Positions 1 to 5,194 of a stretch of DNA of 5,194 nt are shown here, one piece after another (the stretch's first letter is position 1; the number at the start of each line of letters is the position of its first letter). Made by a program: the position numbers and the translations under genes. The notes below the pieces were generated by a model that searched no databases, was not told the origin of the DNA, and saw nothing but the letters and a program-made list of their open reading frames with translations. Source of the DNA: Actinomycetota bacterium (lineage in GTDB: Bacteria; Actinomycetota; Actinomycetes; S36-B12; CAIYMF01); NCBI GenBank assembly GCA_009699025.1, contig WLOZ01000175.1, positions 1 to 5,194 on the forward strand, read 5' to 3'.

Positions 1-942
1 CCCAAGGCACGGATCGTCGAGGTGCTCATGCGCGACGGACTCCAGACGATGGTGCACGAGGAGGGGTGGCACGTCCCTACCACCGACGAGAAGTTGGCCA
101 TGATCGAGATGATCGCCGACGCCGGAGTTCCGGAGATCGAGGTCACGGGTTTCGTGCATCCCAAGGTGATCCCCATGCTCGCCGATGCCGATGAGGTCGT
201 TCGCCGGCTGCCCCAGCGCGAGGGAGTCGTGTACCGCGCCCTCGTGCCGAATCTGCGCGGCGCGCAGCGGGCAATCGACGCCGGTTGCACCAAGGTCTCA
301 GCCCTCATCGTGGCCTCCGAGGCGTACAGCATGAAGAACTCTCGGATGAATATCGCCGACAACGTTGAGCAGATCCGTCAGATCGCCGAACTGGCCCACA
401 GTGCCGGCATCGACATCGACGTCAGCATGGGCATCTGCTTCCTCTGCCCCTTCGAGGGCTCGATCGAGCAGTCGCGAGTGCTCGGTCTCATCGAGACCTT
501 CGCCGGTTTCGGAATCCACGAGGTCAGCATCGCCGACAGCATCGGCATGTCGAACCCCCGCGATGTTGGTTCGCTCGTCAATGCCATCACCACCCGCTTC
601 CCCGAGATCACCCTCGGCGTTCACCTGCACGAATGCACGGGAATGGCGATCGCCAACACCCTCGCTGCCTACCAGAATGGCGCCACTGTTTTTGAGGCGT
701 GCATCGGTGGCTACGGGGGCGGCATCGCGATGCCGGTGTCGGTTCTCGGCATGGGCAATGTGTCGACCGAGGACGTCGTGCACCTCTTCCGCGAGATTGG
801 CGTTGAGACGGGCGTTGACCTCGATGCGCTCCGCGCCGTGGGCGTGCACGCGGCCCAGTTGATCGGAATTCCCTCGCGCTCGCGGGTGACCCAGTTCGGC
901 ACCTACGAGGAGTTCCACGGAATGGCACAGCAGTACCGCTGA
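1..942 (+). CDS. HMG-CoA lyase-like DRE-TIM metallolyase, 5' partial
   Basis: The frame is open from base 1 and encodes 313 visible residues. The reading PKARIVEVLMRDGLQ shows that the true start lies upstream, because family members have a few residues before this strand; the GTG at 22 lies inside beta-strand 1 and is not the start. The fold is a TIM barrel of the HMG-CoA lyase/DRE-TIM family, which makes metal-dependent C-C bond cleavages or condensations. Visible family residues (numbered from base 1) are Arg11-Asp12 of the RDG motif, Glu47 in IEVTGF, Cys149 in CPFEG, Asp179 in ADSIG, metal ligands His208 and His210 in HLHE, and Asn253 in the GN motif before STED. Oddities: the loop that in HMG-CoA lyases reads GLGGCP reads GYGGGI here, so the catalytic Cys is Gly241. 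That loop is about three residues longer, and the loop after RDGLQ about four longer. The fold is secure, but HMG-CoA lyase activity is doubtful. The gene is probably co-transcribed with the amidohydrolase 46 bases downstream. Confidence 0.88.
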   Translation, partial: PKARIVEVLMRDGLQTMVHEEGWHVPTTDEKLAMIEMIADAGVPEIEVTGFVHPKVIPMLADADEVVRRLPQREGVVYRALVPNLRGAQRAIDAGCTKVSALIVASEAYSMKNSRMNIADNVEQIRQIAELAHSAGIDIDVSMGICFLCPFEGSIEQSRVLGLIETFAGFGIHEVSIADSIGMSNPRDVGSLVNAITTRFPEITLGVHLHECTGMAIANTLAAYQNGATVFEACIGGYGGGIAMPVSVLGMGNVSTEDVVHLFREIGVETGVDLDALRAVGVHAAQLIGIPSRSRVTQFGTYEEFHGMAQQYR

Positions 943-978
943 CTCCACGGACGAGTTTGCGGGCAGAGTGGCGACCCT

Positions 979-983
979 AGGAG
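979..983 (+). promoter_or_regulatory. Shine-Dalgarno site of the amidohydrolase gene
   Basis: AGGAG lies five bases before the ATG at 989 and only two before the in-frame ATG at 986. It favours 989 as the start. The upstream in-frame GTG at 968 has no comparable site, and starting there would place the ribosome-binding sequence inside the gene. Confidence 0.65.
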
Positions 984-988
984 TGATG

Positions 989-2236
989 ATGACTCGCTTG
1001 GTACTGAGCAATGCGACCTTCTACGTCGGCAGCGACTTCACCGGCGTTACTGGAGACATGGTGATCGAGGGTGAGCGCATCACCGCGGTGGGGGGTGAGC
1101 AAGCTCGGCTTCCCGGCGACACCGTGATCGACCTCGATGGTGGCTACGTCATCCCGGGCCTCATGGACGCTCACTGTCACCTCATCTACCGAGATGTCGC
1201 CGACCCCTACGACATCGAATTGCGGAAGTCGATCGCCGAAGCGGCGATCGATGCCGTCTTCAACGCGTCAACCCTGCTCGACTGCGGATTCACCACGATC
1301 AGAGACGTAGGGAGCCGCGGCAACATCGGTGTTGAGACCCGCAATGCCATCAACCGCGGTGACATCCGAGGGCCACGAGTCTTTCCCGCCGGGCGCATCC
1401 TCTCAGCCCCCGGCGGGCTCGCCGACTTCCAGCCCTCTCACGTCTTTGAGGGTCGGGCGTACCCGTATGGACTCGGTGTGCAGGTCATCGGCCCCCACGA
1501 GGCTCGCGCCGAGATCCGCCGGCAACTCAAAGACGGTGTTGCCTGGATCAAGGTCGGAGTGAGCGGAACCGGCTTCAATCCACTGTGCCCCGCTGAACGT
1601 AACGGGCTGTCGGAGATTGAGTTCGAGGCAGTGATGAACGAGGCCCGCTTTCAAGGGGTTCCGGTGGCGGCTCACGCCGAGTCGGCGGAGTCGGTTCGAG
1701 CCGCAGCACGGCTGGGTGCTCAGACCATCGAGCATGGGATCTATATCGATGATGAGTCCCTCGAACTCATGGTGGCCAACGGAACCACCCTGTCGCCCAC
1801 CCTGTCGATGTACCACGCGTTCGCGACGCGAGGCGCGAGCATGGGGATTCCGGCCGTCATCGTCGACCAGCACAAGCGCACGCACGAACGGCATGCCGCC
1901 AGCGTGCGATCAGCGTTTGAGGCGGGGGTTCCGATCGTGGCGGGTGGAGATGCCGGACTCACTCACTTTCCCCAGGGCAGCTGCGCTGAAGAAGCGGTCT
2001 CGTACGTGGAACTCATCGGAATGAGCACCCGCGAAGCACTGCGCACACTGACGGTTAACGTGGCGACGCTACTCGGCGTGCTCGACGACGCCGGAACCAT
2101 CGACGTGGGCAAGCGGGCCGACCTACTTGTCCTCGCCTCCGACCCGCTCGTCGATCCAGCAGTGCTAAAGCAGGCAGCGCAGCGCAAGCACGTGGTGCAG
2201 GGCGGCGCGATCGTTCACAGCCGGCTTCCCGACTAG
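989..2236 (+). CDS. Metal-dependent amidohydrolase (imidazolonepropionase/Xaa-Pro dipeptidase-like)
   Basis: This is a 415-residue amidohydrolase-superfamily enzyme, probably cytoplasmic since no signal peptide is seen. The start at 989 is chosen from the AGGAG at 979-983; the in-frame GTG at 968 would add seven residues. Domain order is a short N-terminal beta-sandwich strand set (about 1-55), the TIM-barrel catalytic domain (about 56-360), then the returning sandwich strands with the usual GTIDVGKRADLLVL signature (about 370-410). The metal site looks complete: His62 and His64 in DAHCH, Lys188 in WIKVG (the likely carboxylated bridging lysine), His229 in AAHAES, His249 in IEHG and Asp321 in GGDAG. 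This pattern fits the Met-dependent hydrolase A group, whose members hydrolyse cyclic amides, acylated amino acids or dipeptides. The substrate cannot be read from sequence. A GGHGD-like segment common in relatives reads GGLAD at about 142-146, which may alter the pocket. The gene follows the lyase gene by 46 bases, so the two probably form one transcript. Confidence 0.9.
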   Translation: MTRLVLSNATFYVGSDFTGVTGDMVIEGERITAVGGEQARLPGDTVIDLDGGYVIPGLMDAHCHLIYRDVADPYDIELRKSIAEAAIDAVFNASTLLDCGFTTIRDVGSRGNIGVETRNAINRGDIRGPRVFPAGRILSAPGGLADFQPSHVFEGRAYPYGLGVQVIGPHEARAEIRRQLKDGVAWIKVGVSGTGFNPLCPAERNGLSEIEFEAVMNEARFQGVPVAAHAESAESVRAAARLGAQTIEHGIYIDDESLELMVANGTTLSPTLSMYHAFATRGASMGIPAVIVDQHKRTHERHAASVRSAFEAGVPIVAGGDAGLTHFPQGSCAEEAVSYVELIGMSTREALRTLTVNVATLLGVLDDAGTIDVGKRADLLVLASDPLVDPAVLKQAAQRKHVVQGGAIVHSRLPD

Positions 2237-2267
2237 CCCGCAGGCTGACACGACATCCGCTGGTGCG
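2237..2267. other. Convergent intergenic gap
   Basis: These 31 bases separate the stop codons of the converging amidohydrolase and aldo/keto reductase genes. They contain no T-tract and no strong hairpin on either strand. An imperfect inverted repeat (CAGCC at 2218-2222 with GGCTG at 2243-2247, extended by two pairs past a mismatch) begins inside the amidohydrolase gene and ends here, but it lacks the features of an intrinsic terminator. Termination here may be Rho-dependent, or the two transcripts may overlap at their 3' ends. Confidence 0.5.
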
Positions 2268-3269
2268 TCACTGAACGGCGTCGCCCTGCCGGAAGACCCG
2301 GGTGATCCCATCGATCTCCTGCAGCGTGGCATCGTCGAGACTCACCTCAAGCGCGGCAAACGGCAGGTCGAGTTGCTCGGGACGCGTCGCCCCCAGCAGG
2401 ACCGACGACACGGTGGGTTGGTGCAGCACCCAGGCACAGGCGAGGGTGGGAAGAGTGAGTGAGAGCCTCTCGGCCACCTGAGTGAGGCGACTCACCGCCG
2501 CGAAAGCCTCGTCATGCCAATAGCGCTCGCGGTAGATGTCGACGGCGCCGGTGGTTGCGAAGCGCGAACTCGGGTCGGGCGGCCGCGTGGGGTCGTGCTT
2601 CCCCGTGAGCATTCCGCCTGCGAGCAGGTTGTAGGTGACGACTCCGATGCCCTTCTCCTCACACAGCGGAAGAAGCTCCCGTTCGACCTGCCGGAAGAGC
2701 ATGTTGTAGCGCGGCTGCACCGAGGTGAACCTCACGAAGCCGTTCAGGTCGCTCGAACCAAGAGCTAGCGCCAACTGGTAGGCAAGAAAGTTCGAACATC
2801 CGGCGTAGAGGATCTTGCCCTCACGGACAAGGTCGGTGAGGGTCTCCAGCGTTTCCTCGATGGGAGTGCTCGGGTCAGGCCGATGGAGCTGATACAGGTC
2901 GATGGCCTCGATCTGAAGACGCCGGAGAGATGCCTCCACCGCCTCGCGCAGGTGACGGCGCCCCAGGCCCCCGTTCCAGGGCATCGTCCCCGTGGGGCCG
3001 TGCACCTTGGTGGCCACCACCACATCGGGTCGTCGACTGGCGATCCAGCGACCAACGATTTCCTCGGTGACGCCGGCCTCCTCGTATCCACTGCCCAGCG
3101 GATACTTGTCGGCGGTGTCGATGAAGCTGATTCCGAGCTCGCGCGCATGGTCAAGGATGCGGAAGGAGAGATCTTCATCGCACTGCCCGCCCAACGTTGC
3201 CGTTCCCAGGCACAGGCGCGAGACCTTCAGTCCTGACCGACCGACCGACGCATGCGCAATGGCGGGCAT
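2268..3269 (-). CDS. Aldo/keto reductase
   Basis: This 333-residue protein is a single-domain (alpha/beta)8 NAD(P)H-dependent oxidoreductase that reduces an aldehyde or ketone, or oxidises the alcohol. The catalytic tetrad is intact: Asp51 (FIDTAD), Tyr56 (DKY), Lys88 (ATKV) and His129 (YQLHRPD). Cofactor-side elements are also present: CSNF near 157-160, SVQPRYN near 183-189, LLAGGMLTGK near 214-223 and the C-terminal LLGATRPEQL, a nucleotide-binding signature of the family. Length is normal for bacterial members. A longer frame opens at a GTG at 3284, but GGAGG at 3276-3280 sits six bases before the ATG at 3269, so that start is preferred. The gene begins 18 bases after the MFS stop and is the last of a three-gene leftward unit. 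The substrate is unknown; the context suggests a carbonyl intermediate of the same pathway. Confidence 0.92.
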   Translation of the reverse strand: MPAIAHASVGRSGLKVSRLCLGTATLGGQCDEDLSFRILDHARELGISFIDTADKYPLGSGYEEAGVTEEIVGRWIASRRPDVVVATKVHGPTGTMPWNGGLGRRHLREAVEASLRRLQIEAIDLYQLHRPDPSTPIEETLETLTDLVREGKILYAGCSNFLAYQLALALGSSDLNGFVRFTSVQPRYNMLFRQVERELLPLCEEKGIGVVTYNLLAGGMLTGKHDPTRPPDPSSRFATTGAVDIYRERYWHDEAFAAVSRLTQVAERLSLTLPTLACAWVLHQPTVSSVLLGATRPEQLDLPFAALEVSLDDATLQEIDGITRVFRQGDAVQ

Positions 3270-3275
3270 CACATT

Positions 3276-3280
3276 CCTCC
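3276..3280 (-). promoter_or_regulatory. Shine-Dalgarno site of the aldo/keto reductase gene
   Basis: On the minus strand this is GGAGG, followed by a six-base spacer and ATG (3269-3267). It is the strongest ribosome-binding sequence in the window and decides the reductase start against the in-frame GTG at 3284. It lies in the 18-base gap after the MFS stop codon. Confidence 0.8.
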
Positions 3281-3287
3281 ACACTTC

Positions 3288-4499
3288 CTAGACGACAGCT
3301 GGTGTTGGGCCTGGCTCGCTGAAGACAAGCGCCACGATACTCGCGGCAACGCTCAGTGCGGCGAGTGTGAGTAGCCCCACCGACCAACTGCCCGTCAGGC
3401 TCACCAGCACACCGATCAGGAGGGGAGTCACGATGGCCCCGAAGTTGATGAGAGCCAGCGAGGTTCCGGTGGCAGCTCCCATCCGATGGGGCTCCACTGC
3501 CTCAGCCACGGCGGCGATGTAGACGCCGTTCCACCCCACTGACGAGACGCCAATGGCAACCAAGACCAAGGGAAGAACTGTGTCGGGGGCCACCACGAGC
3601 AAGGCGATCGACACCGCGCCAAGAAGCGCAGCTCCCTGCAGCACCAGAAGCCTTTGATGGAAAAACACATCGGACAGCCAACCCCAGAACAGCCGACCCA
3701 CCACTCCCCCGATGAGCAGGAGGGACACACCGAGCCCGGCACGTGCGATCGATAGGCCGCGAGCATCGACAAGGTACACAGCAGTGAAGGCGAACATGCT
3801 CACCTGCACTCCGGCGATGAGAAGCCCGAACGTGTAGCCCCACGGGAGGGCCATCCTGCGGCCGCCACGAGCCCTCGGAGCGACCCTCGTTGCGGGCGGT
3901 CGAGCGCGATATCCACCCCTCAGCCAGACGAAGAGGGCCAGCGCGAGACACAGAACGAGCGCAAGCCCAAATGCCGCCCTCCACCCGAAAGCAAGGCCGA
4001 CTGACGGAATGACCGCACCTGCCGCGACACCCCCCAGTGGAACACCTGACTGCTTGACGCTCATCACCAGTCCGCGGCGCTTGGCACTTCGTGGATTCGA
4101 CACCACGGTGGTCGAGGGGTTGATCGCTCCGTACCCCAGCCCCACCACGACAATGCCGAGGTAGAGCACCGAGGCGTGAAAAGCGCTGAGCGCAATGCCG
4201 TCACCGAGTGCCATCAGGACGAGCCCCGCGATAATCACCACAGCCGGACCGCGACGATCGGTGATTCGACCCGAGACCCTCGCACTGGACATGGCTCCGA
4301 CATAGGCAACCGAGGCGATCGCCCCAATGCCAACCTCGCTGAGACCTAGCGCCGAACTCAGCAGTGGCGCATTCGCCGAGGCGCCTATCACTGAGAAGCT
4401 TCCGACGGCCAGCACGAGCACCGACATCGCCACACCCTCGCGGACAGAGCGAGTGGGTCGCTCGGGTTCCGACTGAGGTGCGGCGGGCTCCGCGGTCAT
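3288..4499 (-). CDS. MFS transporter, 12 TM
   Basis: This 403-residue membrane protein belongs to the major facilitator superfamily. Hydrophobic segments can be placed near residues 25-50, 56-76, 86-105, 111-131, 145-168 and 172-193, then a basic, Arg/Pro-rich central loop (about 195-217), then 220-244, 253-273, 284-303, 308-330, 343-367 and 373-393. Motif A is seen as GRITDRRG at 77-84, with its degenerate C-half counterpart GWLSD at 273-277. The segment KQSGVPLGG (149-157) in TM5 resembles actinobacterial and proteobacterial permeases related to the cyanate/organic-anion transporter group. That relation is an impression and the substrate is unknown. The ATG at 4499 overlaps the upstream hydratase stop as ATGA, which fits translational coupling; no good Shine-Dalgarno precedes it. 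A frame opening further upstream at 4547 would overlap the hydratase by about 50 bases and is not preferred. The genetic context suggests import of the pathway substrate, although efflux cannot be excluded. Confidence 0.9.
   Translation of the reverse strand: MTAEPAAPQSEPERPTRSVREGVAMSVLVLAVGSFSVIGASANAPLLSSALGLSEVGIGAIASVAYVGAMSSARVSGRITDRRGPAVVIIAGLVLMALGDGIALSAFHASVLYLGIVVVGLGYGAINPSTTVVSNPRSAKRRGLVMSVKQSGVPLGGVAAGAVIPSVGLAFGWRAAFGLALVLCLALALFVWLRGGYRARPPATRVAPRARGGRRMALPWGYTFGLLIAGVQVSMFAFTAVYLVDARGLSIARAGLGVSLLLIGGVVGRLFWGWLSDVFFHQRLLVLQGAALLGAVSIALLVVAPDTVLPLVLVAIGVSSVGWNGVYIAAVAEAVEPHRMGAATGTSLALINFGAIVTPLLIGVLVSLTGSWSVGLLTLAALSVAASIVALVFSEPGPTPAVV
4496..4499 (-). promoter_or_regulatory. 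ATGA stop/start overlap (translational coupling)
   Basis: On the minus strand the hydratase stop TGA (4498-4496) shares bases with the MFS start ATG (4499-4497). The 20 bases before the ATG hold no clear purine-rich ribosome-binding sequence. Translation of the transporter therefore probably relies on ribosomes finishing the hydratase gene, tying the amounts of the two proteins together. Confidence 0.75.
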
Positions 4500-5191
4500 T
4501 GCACCGTGACCACGAGCCGCCCGAGTGTTCCGAAGTCGAATGTCCACTCACCCTCGATCACATCGAAGAGGGCGGTCAGTGCGCCGGTGGCCACGTGAGT
4601 GGCGTTGGCGTCGTGGGGAAGAACATCGAGCCGCACCGCAGACTCTGGCCACCCCTGGTCGCCACTGGCGAGAAGTACACCGTCGCGGACGACGTCAACA
4701 TGGATGGGGGTGGAGGGCGGAGCCACCCCGGGCCCGAAAAGCATCATCCCCTGGAGCGCGCCGTCAGCAAGAACTCCGAAGGGAGGAAGTTTCCAACCCT
4801 CAAACCTGCTGTCGGCGACCTCGACGCACGGCATGGCTCGGAGTTCGCCGTCGGCGCCGACGCCGACCCCCACCTCCGCCTCGAACTTGGCGTGGATGAA
4901 GTCGGAGCGAGCGATGGTGACCTGAGTTGCCTCAACGCGGACGTTGGAGGGGACGAGCGGCCCACAGACCGGCCCGTTGAGCCCGAACCTCTCCTGTGTC
5001 GGGGCATCAACGGCGCCAAGCTTCCAGAAGGGCGACCCCACAGCGCCCCAGCGCTCATAGAGCGCACTCGCGACCTTCTCTGCCGTGTCTCGGTCAAGCG
5101 AACTCCACTGGGGTGCGCCAGCCGATAGTGGGGCGTTAAGTCGGCGCGCCTCTGCGATCTCTTCGACCAGGCCTTCGACCGACGACGCCAT
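4496..5191 (-). CDS. 2-keto-4-pentenoate hydratase/FAH-family enzyme, short form
   Basis: The product is 231 residues if the ATG at 5191 is the start. Only three more bases (CTG, in frame) precede it in the window, so an upstream start cannot be excluded; the N-terminal helix length looks normal. The family hydrates 2-hydroxypenta-2,4-dienoate to 4-hydroxy-2-oxovalerate or decarboxylates 4-oxalocrotonate in meta-cleavage pathways, using a divalent metal. Matching elements are Lys57 in WKLG, QERFGLNGPVCGPL (66-79), the Glu104-x-Glu106 metal pair, Glu124 in VEVADSRF, Asp143 in LADGA, and the C-terminal FDFGTLGRLVV. Oddity: Glu106 and Glu124 are only 18 residues apart. Typical members, about 260 residues long, have roughly 30 there, including a helix that is missing here. 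The region around 176-200 also departs from the usual pattern. It is either a divergent hydratase or decarboxylase, or another FAH-type hydrolase. It is the first visible gene of the leftward unit. Confidence 0.8.
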   Translation of the reverse strand: MASSVEGLVEEIAEARRLNAPLSAGAPQWSSLDRDTAEKVASALYERWGAVGSPFWKLGAVDAPTQERFGLNGPVCGPLVPSNVRVEATQVTIARSDFIHAKFEAEVGVGVGADGELRAMPCVEVADSRFEGWKLPPFGVLADGALQGMMLFGPGVAPPSTPIHVDVVRDGVLLASGDQGWPESAVRLDVLPHDANATHVATGALTALFDVIEGEWTFDFGTLGRLVVTVQ

Positions 5192-5194
5192 CAG

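Noticed and set aside
968..988. Upstream GTG start for the amidohydrolase
   Set aside because: It has no Shine-Dalgarno site, whereas ATG at 989 has AGGAG at a suitable distance; the extra seven residues match nothing in the family.
298..1011. 237-residue open frame on the minus strand opposite the lyase gene
   Set aside because: It lies antisense to a clearly conserved DRE-TIM enzyme, shows no recognisable motif, and has the Asp/Ala/His/Gly/Val-rich make-up typical of antisense frames in GC-rich DNA.
2218..2247. Imperfect inverted repeat considered as a terminator
   Set aside because: Only five plus two base pairs around a mismatch, a large loop, no following T-run, and it starts inside the coding sequence.
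3502..3984. 160-residue minus-strand frame inside the MFS gene
   Set aside because: It is in another frame within the transporter gene, whose own frame shows 12 membrane helices and motif A; this frame is rich in Arg, Ser and Cys without a pattern.
4500..4547. Upstream start for the MFS transporter
   Set aside because: It would add a charged 16-residue leader and about 50 bases of overlap with the hydratase; the ATGA overlap at 4496-4499 is the usual operon arrangement.
4364..5128. 254-residue open frame on the plus strand opposite the hydratase and the MFS start
   Set aside because: It spans two real genes in antisense, crosses their junction, and its composition is low-complexity with no domain or membrane pattern.

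Overview
The window is GC-rich (about 65% in the lines I counted by hand) and packed with genes. It holds five protein-coding genes with almost no intergenic DNA. Start codons are ATG where they can be judged, Shine-Dalgarno sites are GGAGG/AGGAG-like, and long antisense open frames are common, as expected of high-GC DNA. This fits a high-GC bacterium, and the protein style suggests an actinobacterium. That placement is an impression, not a demonstrated assignment.

Layout: two genes run rightward. The first (1-942, 5' end outside the window) is a DRE-TIM metallolyase of the hydroxymethylglutaryl-CoA lyase type. The second (989-2236) is a metal-dependent amidohydrolase. Three genes run leftward and are read from the right edge: a 2-keto-4-pentenoate hydratase/FAH-type enzyme (4496-5191), a 12-helix MFS transporter (3288-4499) whose start overlaps the hydratase stop as ATGA, and an aldo/keto reductase (2268-3269) 18 bases after the transporter. 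The two groups converge on a 31-base gap at 2237-2267. No RNA gene, mobile element, CRISPR array, regulator or clear terminator is visible, and there is no gene-free stretch over 300 bases.

Taken together, the genes look like part of an uncharacterised catabolic or detoxification locus. The MFS protein could import a substrate, the amidohydrolase could cleave a C-N or C-O bond (perhaps opening a ring), the hydratase could hydrate an unsaturated 2-oxo acid, and the DRE-TIM lyase could perform a retro-aldol or retro-Claisen cleavage. The aldo/keto reductase would handle a carbonyl intermediate. The order of steps and the substrate are inference. The most notable point is that the HMG-CoA-lyase-like protein keeps the metal-site residues but has Gly where that family has its catalytic loop Cys, and both of its active-site loops differ in length. 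It may therefore act on something other than HMG-CoA, possibly a 4-hydroxy-2-oxo acid made by the nearby hydratase.
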